A stretch of 41,663 nucleotides of DNA from Caballeronia megalochromosomata (GCA_001580565.1 LRBF01000270.1:1-41663); one strand, 5' to 3'. Positions 24,040 to 32,586 are shown, counted from the first letter of the stretch. Made by a program: numbers and translations. The notes: a model not told the origin generated them from the letters alone.

Positions 24040-24300
24040 ATGACAGTCCATGACTTCTCCGAGTTTTCCTGGGACGAGCAGGAAGACGTCAAGGCCGTGC
24101 TGGCAAGCCGGGGACTCGATCCGCGCGATTTCCACATCTCAGACAATACCGACGAACCGGCGGACGGCAAAGGCGCGATCCGGCGGATTTCCGTCACGCG
24201 AATCGCCAATGGCAAGAAGGCGATTTACGACACGGATCACTTCGCCCCCTGGCTCGCGGATTTCGCCGACGCGCTGGAAGCGGGCGAATTCGACGACTGA
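24040..24300 (+). CDS. Small acidic hypothetical protein
   Basis: An 86-residue, strongly acidic protein with an excellent ribosome site (GAGGAGACCGT) ahead of its ATG. It has no signal peptide or membrane segment. Visible marks are WDEQEDVKAVLASRGLDPRDF, a central basic/hydrophobic ISVTRIANGKKAIYDTDH and a C-terminal WLADFADALEAGEFDD. I do not recognise a family. It stands alone between the LysR gene and the hairpin cluster at 24346-24419. Ribosome site and consistent high-GC codon use make it a real gene. Confidence 0.75.
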   Translation: MTVHDFSEFSWDEQEDVKAVLASRGLDPRDFHISDNTDEPADGKGAIRRISVTRIANGKKAIYDTDHFAPWLADFADALEAGEFDD

Positions 24301-24345
24301 GCGGCGTCATTCCACCACTCGCTGGTTTCAAGACTACTTCCCCTC

Positions 24346-24377
24346 AAGCCGCTGACGGCTTCCGACGGGTGCCGTCG
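24346..24377. terminator. Two tandem perfect hairpins
   Basis: AAGCCG-CTGA-CGGCTT (24346-24361) is followed at once by CGACGG-GTG-CCGTCG (24363-24377). Both stems are perfect 6-bp GC-rich hairpins downstream of the small acidic gene. No T-run follows directly, so Rho-assisted or bidirectional termination is more likely than simple intrinsic termination. Confidence 0.5.
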
Positions 24378-24400
24378 CACGCGTCTCCTACCTGACAATC

Positions 24401-24419
24401 TGCGCGATTCGCGCATTTT
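24401..24419 (+). terminator. Candidate intrinsic terminator
   Basis: TGCGC-GATTC-GCGCA followed by TTTT: a short GC stem and a T-run, located between the tandem hairpins and the operator array. It would insulate the sugar-acid operon from upstream transcription. Confidence 0.5.
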
Positions 24420-24443
24420 CAATCACCAAATTCCGCGAACAAA

Positions 24444-24541
24444 TGATCACATCGATCATATTAGGGTTTTCATTGACTGAATTTGTCATCGTCTTGGCTA
24501 AAATGCACACATCGATCAAATCAAGTTGATCGAAACGATCA
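24444..24541 (+). promoter_or_regulatory. Operator array and promoter of the sugar-acid operon
   Basis: The 11-mer CACATCGATCA occurs at 24448-24458 and again at 24508-24518, exactly 60 bases apart. Inverted repeats overlap these: TGATC-N5-GATCA (24444-24458), TCGATCAA-N6-TTGATCGA (24512-24533) and TGATCG-AAA-CGATCA (24527-24541). Between them lies a possible sigma-70 promoter, TTGACT (24473-24478) with a -10 near GCTAAAAT (24497-24504), so sites flank the promoter as in repression by looping. The stretch is clearly more AT-rich than its surroundings. The DeoR protein encoded at 31783 in the same operon is the natural candidate to bind it. Confidence 0.7.
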
Positions 24542-24563
24542 GTCGGCACAACACGGAGCAAGC

Positions 24564-25460
24564 ATGTCAATTTCACTCAAGGGAATCGTTCCCGCACTCA
24601 TTACGCCGATGACGGCGGACGAGAACGTCGATGAAGACGGTCTGCGCGCGCTGATCGAGCGGCTCATCGAGTCGGGCGTGCATGGGCTCTTCGTGCTCGG
24701 CACCAACGGCGAGTTCATCGCGCTGAGTGAAGAAGAGAAGTTGCGCATCGCAAGCATTGCGGTGGATCAGGCGCGCTCGCGCGTTCCCGTCATTGCCGGG
24801 ACCGGCGCTTACGCGACGCGCGATGTCATCGGCCTGAACCAGAAAATGGCCGATGTGGGCGTGGACGCCGTGTCGGTGATCACGCCTTACTTCAATGGCG
24901 CGACCCAGCCGGAACTCTTCACCCATTACAAGAAGATTGCCGAAGCCACACCCCTGCCGGTGATGCTGTACACGATTCCCGCGAAAGCGGGCATCACGCT
25001 CAATGTGGATACCGTGCGCCGGCTCTCCGAGATTCCCAACATCCGCGGCATCAAGGACAGCGGTGGCGACTTCGACCGCCTGCTTCAGCTGATCAACCTT
25101 CGCCGCGATGACTTCGCCGTGTTCACTGGCACTGACTCGATGATTCTCTGGACGCTGATCGCGGGCGGAGACGGCGCGGTGGCAGCAACGACGAACGCGG
25201 TGCCGAATGTCGTCATGTCCATCTGGAACAAGTTCCAGTCGGGCGACATCGACGGCGCGCGCGCCGCGCAGGAATCGCTGCGCGCACTGCGCGATGCCTT
25301 CGCGCTCGGCACCATGCCCGTCGTGCTCAAGACGGCTGCGCAGATGCTCGGCATGCCCGCAGGCCCCGCCCGCTCTCCCGCACAACCGCTCGATGCGAAT
25401 GCGCGCGAGCGTCTGTCTCAGGCGCTTTCCATCTACCGCGACGCGACGCGCGGCAACTGA
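24564..25460 (+). CDS. DHDPS/NAL-superfamily lyase (class I, Schiff-base)
   Basis: A 298-residue TIM-barrel lyase of the dihydrodipicolinate synthase/N-acetylneuraminate lyase superfamily. Schiff-base Lys164 lies in GIKDSGGDF, the catalytic Tyr136 in MLYTIPAKAG and the carboxylate-binding loop GTNGE at 46-50. Members condense, split or dehydrate 2-keto acids. The surrounding genes argue against lysine biosynthesis; a 2-keto-3-deoxy sugar acid aldolase or dehydratase is more likely. It is the first gene after the operator array, with a GGAG ribosome site, and 14 bases before the alcohol dehydrogenase. The substrate is not predictable from these motifs. Confidence 0.88.
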   Translation: MSISLKGIVPALITPMTADENVDEDGLRALIERLIESGVHGLFVLGTNGEFIALSEEEKLRIASIAVDQARSRVPVIAGTGAYATRDVIGLNQKMADVGVDAVSVITPYFNGATQPELFTHYKKIAEATPLPVMLYTIPAKAGITLNVDTVRRLSEIPNIRGIKDSGGDFDRLLQLINLRRDDFAVFTGTDSMILWTLIAGGDGAVAATTNAVPNVVMSIWNKFQSGDIDGARAAQESLRALRDAFALGTMPVVLKTAAQMLGMPAGPARSPAQPLDANARERLSQALSIYRDATRGN

Positions 25461-25474
25461 AACAGGTAATCAGC

Positions 25475-26641
25475 ATGGCCACTTATCATTTCCAGACCGT
25501 CAAGCACATCGTCCACGGCGCGGGCAGCCTCAATCAGCTTGCCGAGAAGCTGTCGCTGCTGGATACGCCGGTCGCGCGTATCGCCCTGATTACGCAGCCG
25601 ATCATGGAAGAGCTCGGCGTCGTCGGTCGCGTGATCGAATCGCTCAAGGCGAAAGACGTCGAAGTGCGCATCGTTCGGGACGTCGAACCGGAGCCGACCA
25701 TCGGCAATGTCGAAACGGTCTTCAAGGAGCAGATCGAGCCCTTCGCGCCTCAGGCGATTCTCTCCATCGGCGGCGGCAGCGTGCTCGACGCAGCGAAGCT
25801 CTTCGCCGTCCGTCTGACCAATGACGAACCTCTGCGAAGCTGGCTGGGCATCGACCTCATCAAGAAGCCGGGCGTACCGATGATTCTGGTGCCGACGACC
25901 GCCGGAACGGGCTCCGAAGTGACGCCCAATGCGATCGTCACCTTGCCGGACGAATCGCTGAAAGTGGGGATCGTCAGCCGGCATCTGCTGCCCCAGATCG
26001 TCATTCTCGATGCGGAGCTCACCTTGGGCCTGCCGAAGCCGATCACGGCGGCCACGGGCATGGACGCATTCGTCCACTCGCTCGAATCGTACATCTCCAC
26101 GAAGGCGAATCCGATCAGCGACATGTTCGCGATGGAGTCGATGCGTCTGATCGGCGCCAACATCGTGCAGGCCTACGAGAACGGCGACGCGCTCGAAGCG
26201 CGTGAAGCCATGATGCTCGGTTCCATGTACGGCGGTCTCGCGCTCACCGCAGCCGGCACCGCGGCGGTTCATGCACTGGCCTACCCGCTCGGCGGCATGT
26301 TCAACATCACCCACGGCGTGGCGAACGCCATGCTGCTGCCGCACGTCATGGCCTTCAATCTGGATGCGGTCGAAGGCCGGCTCTCGAACGTGGCCCGTGC
26401 GCTGGACCTGGCTTCGAAGGAAGAATCGGACCAGGTTGCGGCGCAGAAGCTGATCGACAAGATGGTGGAATGGACCGCGGCTGTCGACATTCCTCAAGAC
26501 CTTCGCAAGTTCGGCGTGTCGGAGGAACATCTTCAGGCGCTCGCGGAAGCAGCATCGAAAGTCAAGCGTCTGCTCGGCAACAACCCGAAGGCGCTCACCC
26601 TGGATGACATGAAGTCCATCTACAGCCGCCTGCTGCCATGA
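25475..26641 (+). CDS. Iron-containing alcohol dehydrogenase
   Basis: A 388-residue group III (FucO-type) dehydrogenase. The nucleotide motif is GGGSVLDAAK, followed by PTTAGTGSEVTPNAI. Metal ligands are expected from the aspartate and histidine of ATGMDAFVHSLESY and the histidines of AVHALAYPLGG and NITHGVANAM, all present. Such enzymes interconvert small aldehydes or ketones and alcohols with NAD(H). Placed between a lyase and a C4-acid kinase, it could reduce or oxidise the aldehyde fragment released by the lyase. Its stop overlaps the start of the kinase gene by 4 bases. Confidence 0.9.
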   Translation: MATYHFQTVKHIVHGAGSLNQLAEKLSLLDTPVARIALITQPIMEELGVVGRVIESLKAKDVEVRIVRDVEPEPTIGNVETVFKEQIEPFAPQAILSIGGGSVLDAAKLFAVRLTNDEPLRSWLGIDLIKKPGVPMILVPTTAGTGSEVTPNAIVTLPDESLKVGIVSRHLLPQIVILDAELTLGLPKPITAATGMDAFVHSLESYISTKANPISDMFAMESMRLIGANIVQAYENGDALEAREAMMLGSMYGGLALTAAGTAAVHALAYPLGGMFNITHGVANAMLLPHVMAFNLDAVEGRLSNVARALDLASKEESDQVAAQKLIDKMVEWTAAVDIPQDLRKFGVSEEHLQALAEAASKVKRLLGNNPKALTLDDMKSIYSRLLP

Positions 26642-27915
26642 ACCCGGTCCCGCACGACGACGCGCAACTCCTGATCGTCGCCGACGACCTGTCGGGCGCG
26701 GCCGATTGCGCCGTAGCCGGGCTTCGCCACGGTCTGCAAGCGATGGTCCTGCTCGATGCCGGAAATGCGCCGGCTTCGACAGCAAGCATCGACGTCCTCG
26801 CGCTCGACGTGGACTCACGCCGCGCGTCGAAGGAAGAAGCCGCCCGGCGTAACGTGGTCGCGGTCGAAGCGCTTTCTCGTGCGGGCACGCGCGTCTACAA
26901 AAAGATGGACTCCACCGTGCGCGGCAATTTCGCGCCGGAGGTCGCCGCCCTGACTACGCGCGCCGGGATGGCGATTTTCTGCCCTGCGTACCCGGCGGCC
27001 GGCCGCACCACGCGCGATGGCCGGCAGTGGGTTCGGGGCGTGGCTGTCGAAGAAAGCGAATTCTGGCGCAACGAGAACATCGCAGGAAAGGCCGACCTCG
27101 TCGCCATGCTGTCGGCCGAGCGGCTGCGGGTTGCCCATGTGGACATCGGCGCGGTTCGCGGCGAGCGCGCTTCGCTGGTCGCGCGGCTCACGACACTCCA
27201 GTCCGACGGCGTCCAGGCTGTCGTTTGCGACGCGGAAACAAACGAAGACCTGCAATGTGTCGCCCGCGCCTCCGCCGAGCTCGACAACGTGTTCTGGGTT
27301 GGCTCGGCCGGTCTTGCGCCTGCGGTGATGGATGCGTTGCAGCTTCGCCGAAACACAGCCGCGCAGAAGCTCCCTGATCACGATTCCGGACGGCCGGTCC
27401 TTACGGTGATCGGCAGCATGTCGAGCATCTCGCATGCGCAGCTTGACCATCTGAAGGCGCGTGCCGGCTCCGACCTGATCGCGCTCGAAGTCGCGACCTC
27501 CGCTCTGGACGGCCTCGATTCCGACTTCACGAACGTAGTATGCGATGCCCTTCGCCGAGGCCGCCATGTCGTGGTCTCCCTGAGCCAGACGAACCGAGGC
27601 GACGTCAAAGACGGCCTGCTCTTTTGCACGCGCCTCGCTGCCTTGCTGGCTCCGGCAGTGCCTTTCGCGGGCGGTGTCATCGCGACGGGCGGCGAGACCG
27701 CGCGCGCCCTTCTCACGGCTGCCGGCGCGAGAGCCTTTCACGTGGTCGATGAAATCGAAGACGGCATGCCGCTTCTGACGTGCCGGCTCGGTGAGCGGGC
27801 ACTCCCCATCGTCACCAAAGCGGGCGGCTTCGGTCAGCCCGAGTCGATCTATAACGCCTGGCGCTGGCTCGCTGACAAGAGCAAGACGGCCAAACCCGCT
27901 CAAGCAAACTTTTGA
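26638..27915 (+). CDS. Four-carbon acid sugar kinase (DUF1537 family)
   Basis: A 425-residue kinase of the family that phosphorylates D-threonate, D-erythronate or L-threonate (DtnK/DenK/LtnK) at the 4-position. The N-terminal sugar-acid motif LIVADDLSGAADCAVAG and KKMDSTVRGN (~90) and the C-terminal nucleotide segment GGVIATGGETARALL are clear. The family is known to pair with PdxA2, as here. The ATG overlaps the alcohol dehydrogenase stop (ATGA), and PdxA2 follows after 12 bases. Which C4 acid is used cannot be told from sequence. Confidence 0.9.
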   Translation: MNPVPHDDAQLLIVADDLSGAADCAVAGLRHGLQAMVLLDAGNAPASTASIDVLALDVDSRRASKEEAARRNVVAVEALSRAGTRVYKKMDSTVRGNFAPEVAALTTRAGMAIFCPAYPAAGRTTRDGRQWVRGVAVEESEFWRNENIAGKADLVAMLSAERLRVAHVDIGAVRGERASLVARLTTLQSDGVQAVVCDAETNEDLQCVARASAELDNVFWVGSAGLAPAVMDALQLRRNTAAQKLPDHDSGRPVLTVIGSMSSISHAQLDHLKARAGSDLIALEVATSALDGLDSDFTNVVCDALRRGRHVVVSLSQTNRGDVKDGLLFCTRLAALLAPAVPFAGGVIATGGETARALLTAAGARAFHVVDEIEDGMPLLTCRLGERALPIVTKAGGFGQPESIYNAWRWLADKSKTAKPAQANF

Positions 27916-27927
27916 AGGAATCCAGCC

Positions 27928-28953
27928 ATGAACAACCGTCCTGTTATCGGCATCACGATGGGCGATGCAGCCGGCGTCGGACCGGAAATCATCATGAAGA
28001 GTCTCGCGCACGCCTCCGTGTATGAGCAGTGCCGCCCCATCGTGATCGGCGACGTCGCGCGCCTGCGCGATGCCGGTCGCCGCGCCGGCGTCGATCTGGA
28101 GGTTCGCTCGGTCAGCCAGCCTTCCGAGGGCGAATTCCGTCACGGCGTGGTCGATTGCATCGACCTGGCGCTCATTCCCGCTGACCTGCCGTATGGAAAG
28201 CTTTCCGCGATCGCCGGCGACGCGGCCTACCAGTACATCGCGCGCACGGTTGATCTGACTTCGCGCGGCGAGCTCGATGCGATCTGCACGGCTCCGCTGA
28301 ACAAGGAAGCGCTGCATGCGGGTGGCCATATCTTCCCGGGTCACACCGAAATGCTCGCCCATCTGACGGGTATCGAAGAAGTGTCGATGATGCTCGTCGC
28401 GCCGAATCTGCGCGTGATTCACGTCACCACGCACATCGGCCTGCTCGACGCCATCCGCAAGATCGAACCCGGCCTCGTGCAGCGCACGATCGAACGCGCT
28501 CACGACACGCTGGTTCGTGCCGGAATCGAGCATCCGCGCATCGGCGTGTGCGGGATCAATCCGCACGCGGGCGAAAACGGCCTCTTCGGCTACGGCGAGG
28601 AAGAAGAGAAGATCGTCCCCGCGGTCAAGGTGCTGCAGGAGCGCGGCTGGGACGTCGAAGGCCCGCTGCCCGCGGACACGCTGTTCTTCCGCGCAGGCCG
28701 CGGCGACTTCGACGTGGTGGTCGCGATGTATCACGACCAGGGTCATGGTCCGGTGAAAGTGATGGGTCTCGAAGCGGGCGTGAACGTGACCGTCGGCTTG
28801 CCGGTCATCCGCACCTCGGTGGACCACGGCACGGCTTTCGATATCGCGGGCAAAGGCATCGCCGACGAACGCAGCTTGCTGGAAGCATTCCGCCAGGCCG
28901 TAGACCTCGCCACGCGCCGCAACGAGTTGTCGACGGCCGCGAGCGTGGCGTAA
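27928..28953 (+). CDS. pdxA2: 4-phospho-D-threonate/D-erythronate 3-dehydrogenase (PdxA2)
   Basis: A 341-residue PdxA-fold, metal- and NAD-dependent dehydrogenase. GITMGDAAGVGPEI opens the protein; metal-site histidines sit in FPGHTEML, VTTHIGLLDA and MYHDQGHGPVKVMG. Next to a DUF1537 kinase, PdxA2 oxidises the 4-phospho C4 acid at C3, and decarboxylation gives dihydroxyacetone phosphate for glycolysis. The biosynthetic PdxA (vitamin B6) is expected elsewhere in the genome. A CCGGCA/TGCCGG hairpin (28971-28988) lies in the 88-base gap that follows, before the symporter. Confidence 0.9.
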   Translation: MNNRPVIGITMGDAAGVGPEIIMKSLAHASVYEQCRPIVIGDVARLRDAGRRAGVDLEVRSVSQPSEGEFRHGVVDCIDLALIPADLPYGKLSAIAGDAAYQYIARTVDLTSRGELDAICTAPLNKEALHAGGHIFPGHTEMLAHLTGIEEVSMMLVAPNLRVIHVTTHIGLLDAIRKIEPGLVQRTIERAHDTLVRAGIEHPRIGVCGINPHAGENGLFGYGEEEEKIVPAVKVLQERGWDVEGPLPADTLFFRAGRGDFDVVVAMYHDQGHGPVKVMGLEAGVNVTVGLPVIRTSVDHGTAFDIAGKGIADERSLLEAFRQAVDLATRRNELSTAASVA

Positions 28954-28970
28954 GCACTGAAAGAGCGATA

Positions 28971-28988
28971 CCGGCAGGCACATGCCGG
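28971..28988. other. Intra-operon hairpin
   Basis: CCGGCA-GGCACA-TGCCGG, a perfect 6-bp stem without T-run, in the only long gap (88 bases) of the operon. It may stabilise the upstream transcript end or lower expression of the distal genes. Confidence 0.4.
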
Positions 28989-29041
28989 GTGGTTCGACAC
29001 ACACCAACGAGCGTCAACCAAAGGCTATCTGGAGACAAGCA

Positions 29042-30457
29042 ATGGCCACCTTCAGTTATTGGGAAACCGCCATCATCATCGGGATGGTCGTCGCCTACAT
29101 CGTCGTGACCAGCCTGCTGAGCATCCGACTGCGCAGCAAGACGACCGGAGAGTTTCATGTGGCCGGGCGTTCGATGCCCGCCATCGTCGTGGCCATTCTG
29201 CTCATGTCCGAGTTCATCGGCGCGAAGTCGACCGTCGGGACATCGCAGGAGGCGTTCACGGCCGGGATCGCGGCGTCGTGGTCCGTCCTCGCGGCATCGA
29301 TCGGCTTTCTCTTCTTCGGGCTCTTCATGGCCAAACGCCTGTATGCGTCCGGAGAGTTCACCATCTCCGGCTTCATCGCCAAGCGGTACGGCAAGGGCGC
29401 GAAGCTGGTCGTTTCCGCCATCATGATCTATGCGCTGTTCCTCGTGAACGTGGGCAACTACGTGAGCGGCGCGGCTGCCATCTCCACCGTACTGCGCATC
29501 AACCTGACGCAGGCGGCGATCATCACGGCGATCGTCAGTACCATCTACTTCGTGTGGGGTGGTCTCAAGAGCGTCGCCTATCTGACGATCGTTCATAGCG
29601 CGATGAAGATTTGCGGTATCGCGATTCTGGTCGGGGTGGCGTGGAAGCTTTCCGGCGGCATCAAACCGATGACGGCAGCCATGCCCGCGCACTACTTCAC
29701 GTGGAATGGCGCATTGTCGGGCGGCACGATCGGCGCATGGATCATCGGTACGGCGGGTGCGATTTTCTCGACGCAGTTCATCATCCAGGCCATTTCCGCG
29801 ACCAAGAGCGCCGAGGGCGCACGCGCGTCGTCCCTGATCGCGGCCGCCTTGTGCGTGCCGATTGCGATCGCGCTCGGCTTCATCGGTGTCGCGGCGAAGT
29901 ACCTGTATCCGGACATCAAAAGCCTCTATGCATTGCCGGTGTTCCTGCAACACATGAACCCGATCCTCGCGGGCATCGTGACGACGTCGCTCGTGGCCTC
30001 GATTTTCGTGAGCGTCTGCACGGTTGCGCTGGCTATCGCCTCGCTGATCGTGAAGGATTTCTACGTCCCGCGTTACAACCCGACGCCCGAAGTCGAAATG
30101 CGCGTGACGCGCTGGATTTCCCTCGCAGTCGGCTTTCTTCCGCTCGTCTTCGTCCTGTTCGCCCCGCAGATTCTCGCGCTGTCGTTCTTCACCCGGGCGC
30201 TTCGGCTGTCCGTCTCGGTCGTCGCGTTGATCGGCATCTACCTGCCGTTCTTCAGCGGCAAGCGCAGCGCCATCTGGGGCCTCGTTCTCGCGACCCTCGC
30301 GACGACCGCGTGGTATCTGCTCGGCAACCCGTTCGGCATCGACAACATGTATGTCGCGCTGGTCACGCCGGCAATCGTCCTGTTCTTCGGCAAGCTGCTG
30401 TTCCATAGCGCCGGCCTGGAAGAATCAGACCTTCACGACAAGCGTCACGCATCGTGA
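29042..30457 (+). CDS. Sodium:solute symporter (SSS family)
   Basis: A 471-residue inner-membrane protein with about 12-13 hydrophobic segments. The SSS pattern is visible early (TTGEFHVAGRSMPAIVVAILLMSEFIGAKSTVGTSQEAF) and at GSSQ-like ISATKSAEGARASSLIAA in the middle. Related carriers import sugars, organic acids, sialic acid or pantothenate with Na+. It is the only transporter of this operon and so should bring in its substrate: a monomer or small acidic sugar. Ribosome site CTGGAGACAAGCA. Confidence 0.87.
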   Translation: MATFSYWETAIIIGMVVAYIVVTSLLSIRLRSKTTGEFHVAGRSMPAIVVAILLMSEFIGAKSTVGTSQEAFTAGIAASWSVLAASIGFLFFGLFMAKRLYASGEFTISGFIAKRYGKGAKLVVSAIMIYALFLVNVGNYVSGAAAISTVLRINLTQAAIITAIVSTIYFVWGGLKSVAYLTIVHSAMKICGIAILVGVAWKLSGGIKPMTAAMPAHYFTWNGALSGGTIGAWIIGTAGAIFSTQFIIQAISATKSAEGARASSLIAAALCVPIAIALGFIGVAAKYLYPDIKSLYALPVFLQHMNPILAGIVTTSLVASIFVSVCTVALAIASLIVKDFYVPRYNPTPEVEMRVTRWISLAVGFLPLVFVLFAPQILALSFFTRALRLSVSVVALIGIYLPFFSGKRSAIWGLVLATLATTAWYLLGNPFGIDNMYVALVTPAIVLFFGKLLFHSAGLEESDLHDKRHAS

Positions 30458-30490
30458 ATCGCACTGGCACGGCAACAAGAGAGACCATTC

Positions 30491-31678
30491 ATGAGCACGA
30501 ACCTCGTTGATACGGCAGGCGCCGTTTCGGAAAACAGCGTCCGCACCGCTTACGCCGATGCGGAACGGCAGGAGGCTTTCCTTCCCACGGTCTGCGTTCA
30601 GAACCATGCGGCCAACCTGCACGCGCTGGAAAACGGCGACCTGCTGTGCGTCTGGTTTGGCGGCACGCAAGAGGGCATTCCGGACGTGTCGATATACATG
30701 TCGCGCCTCGCGGCGGGAACGGCCGAGTGGTCCGCGCCCCGGAAGCTTTCCGACGACCCCACGCGCTCCGAACAGAATCCGGTGCTCTTCACCGCGCCGG
30801 ACGGTCGTCTCTGGCTGATTTACACGGCGCAGTTGTCGGGCCATCAGAACACCGCGATCGTTCGACGCCGGGTCTCGACGGACGGCGGCACCACCTGGGG
30901 CCCGGTCGAAACGCTGTTCGACAGCCCGGGCACGTTCGTCCGCCAGCCGATCGTCGCGCTCGAAAACGGCACGTGGATCTGTCCGGTATTTCTGTGCCGC
31001 ACGGAACCGGGCGAGCGCTGGGTCGGCAACGACGATGTCAGCGCCGTCATGGTCTCAGACGACCAGGGTGCGACCTGGACACAGCATGAAGTGCCTGAAA
31101 GCGTCGGATGCGTGCATATGAACGTGCACGTCCTGCAGGATGGCTCGCTTCTGGCCCTGTACCGCAGCCGCTGGGCCGATTTCGTGTATTCGAGCCGCTC
31201 CGCGGACGGCCGCAAGTGGAGCGCCCCGCGCGCCACCGAGCTTCCGAACAACAACTCGTCGGTGCAATTCACGGTATTGAACAACGGCCATCTCGCGATC
31301 GTCTTCAACGAAAGCGATGCGTCGCACAGCAAGGAGCGGCGCGCTTCCCTGTACGACGACATCGAGGACTCGGAAGACAGCGGCGAGCTGCGCGACCAGA
31401 AGGCGTCCGAGCGCGGCACCGCGTTCTGGGGCGCACCTCGCGCACCGATGTCGCTGGCCATTTCCGAGGACGGCGGCAAGACATGGCGCCGCCGCCGCAA
31501 TCTGGAGATCGGCGACGGCTACTGCATGACCAACAACTCCGCTGACCAGCGCAATCGCGAATATTCGTATCCGTCCATCGTGCAATCGAAAGACGGTGCG
31601 TTGCACATCGCGTTCACCTGGTTCCGCCAGAAAATCAAGTATGTGTGCGTCGACGAGTCGTGGGTTCGCGGTCGATGA
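30491..31678 (+). CDS. Sialidase-fold Asp-box (BNR) protein, cytoplasmic
   Basis: A 395-residue beta-propeller with four Asp-box repeats: STDGGTTW (129-136), SDDQGATW (189-196), SADGRKW (237-243) and SEDGGKTW (325-332). There is no signal peptide, so it should act in the cytoplasm. The FRIP motif of true sialidases is missing. Conserved-looking blocks are CVQNHAANLHALENGDLLCVWFGG, CVHMNVHVLQDGSLLALYRSRW, LPNNNSSVQ and EYSYPSIVQSKDG. An acidic insertion lies near 286-300. It belongs to the broad BNR_2 group whose members include glycosidase- and lyase-like enzymes of unknown specificity. Between a symporter and a DeoR gene, it may act on an imported acidic glycoside or a nonulosonate-like sugar. 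Its role is not known. Confidence 0.83.
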   Translation: MSTNLVDTAGAVSENSVRTAYADAERQEAFLPTVCVQNHAANLHALENGDLLCVWFGGTQEGIPDVSIYMSRLAAGTAEWSAPRKLSDDPTRSEQNPVLFTAPDGRLWLIYTAQLSGHQNTAIVRRRVSTDGGTTWGPVETLFDSPGTFVRQPIVALENGTWICPVFLCRTEPGERWVGNDDVSAVMVSDDQGATWTQHEVPESVGCVHMNVHVLQDGSLLALYRSRWADFVYSSRSADGRKWSAPRATELPNNNSSVQFTVLNNGHLAIVFNESDASHSKERRASLYDDIEDSEDSGELRDQKASERGTAFWGAPRAPMSLAISEDGGKTWRRRRNLEIGDGYCMTNNSADQRNREYSYPSIVQSKDGALHIAFTWFRQKIKYVCVDESWVRGR

Positions 31679-31782
31679 GTCTCGCCGGTGTGAATCGACC
31701 GTCGGCGCGGCAATTGGATAAACTTGGCGGTCACGCCGCGCGCAACCACGCGCGAACTCGAATCGACCAAGAATTCACGCAC

Positions 31783-32586
31783 ATGAAAGTGACCAAGCGC
31801 CGGGACGCGATGCTTCAGGCAGTGCTGGGAGGGATGACGGACGTTGCGACCTTGTGCGAGCACTTCGGCATGTCCGAGGCCACGGTCCGCCGCGACTTGC
31901 GCGCCCTTGCAAGCGACAACCGCATTCTTCGCACCTACGGCGGCGCGGCGGCGGTCGGCTCGCATGAGCGGGAGCCGTCGCTCGAAGAACGGCGAATCAG
32001 TTCGAGAGAACAAAAGGAAGCGATAGCGCAGGCCGCGAGCACGTTCGTGGAAGACGGCGACACCGTCTTTCTGGACAGCGGCACCACCACCGCCGCGCTC
32101 GCGCGTCTGCTTGCGGGTCGCGACAGCGTGCATGTGGTCACGAACAACCTGCTGGTCGTAAGTCCACTCGTTGCTTCAGGCGTTCAGGTGACCGTGATCG
32201 GCGGTGACGTCCGCTCCTCCAGCATGAGCACGCTCGGGCCGCTCGCGCAAATCGCGTTGAGTCGCCTGAGTGTCGACAAGGCGTTCCTCGGCGCCGATGG
32301 CATCGTCGCAGAGCTGGGGCTGTGCGAGGCAAGCATCGAGCAGTCGTATCTCAAGGAGTGCGTGATTCGACAGGCGGCTCAGGTCTTCGTGCTGGTGACC
32401 GCCGACAAGCTCGGTCGCGCCAGTCAACAGCACTGGACGCCGCTGGAGCGCGACTGGACGCTCATCACCGACGACGCCGCGCAGCCGGAACAACTCGAAC
32501 CGTTCGAGACGCTGGAACGGGCGACGGTTCGGGCGGTCAGCGTGAAAGCACCGACAGCGTCGGGCGCGTCTTCGCAGGTTCAATAG
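31783..32586 (+). CDS. DeoR/GlpR-family transcriptional regulator
   Basis: A 267-residue DeoR repressor. The helix-turn-helix reads KRRDAMLQAVLGGMTDVATLCEHFGMSEATVRRDLRALA, and the sugar-phosphate sensing domain starts at DGDTVFLDSGTTTAALA and includes VIGGDVRSSSMSTLGP and KAFLGADGI. DeoR proteins usually respond to phosphorylated intermediates, here perhaps a 4-phospho C4 acid or dihydroxyacetone phosphate. ATG 31783 gives the family N-terminus but has a poor ribosome site; an in-frame ATG at 31675 overlaps the upstream stop (ATGA) and would add 36 residues by coupled translation. It is the likely ligand of the operator array at 24444-24541. Confidence 0.88.
   Translation: MKVTKRRDAMLQAVLGGMTDVATLCEHFGMSEATVRRDLRALASDNRILRTYGGAAAVGSHEREPSLEERRISSREQKEAIAQAASTFVEDGDTVFLDSGTTTAALARLLAGRDSVHVVTNNLLVVSPLVASGVQVTVIGGDVRSSSMSTLGPLAQIALSRLSVDKAFLGADGIVAELGLCEASIEQSYLKECVIRQAAQVFVLVTADKLGRASQQHWTPLERDWTLITDDAAQPEQLEPFETLERATVRAVSVKAPTASGASSQVQ

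Noticed and set aside
24564..25460. Lysine-biosynthetic dihydrodipicolinate synthase (dapA)
   Set aside because: Catabolic operon context and a GIKDSGGDF loop unlike the usual biosynthetic one; more likely a sugar-acid lyase.
27928..28953. Vitamin B6 biosynthetic pdxA
   Set aside because: Adjacent DUF1537 kinase and operon context identify the PdxA2 catabolic branch.
24564..31678. Sialic acid catabolic cluster (NanA-like lyase, SSS carrier, sialidase-like protein)
   Set aside because: No ManNAc kinase, epimerase or glucosamine-phosphate enzymes; the sialidase-fold protein is cytoplasmic and lacks FRIP; kinase and PdxA2 instead indicate C4 sugar acids.
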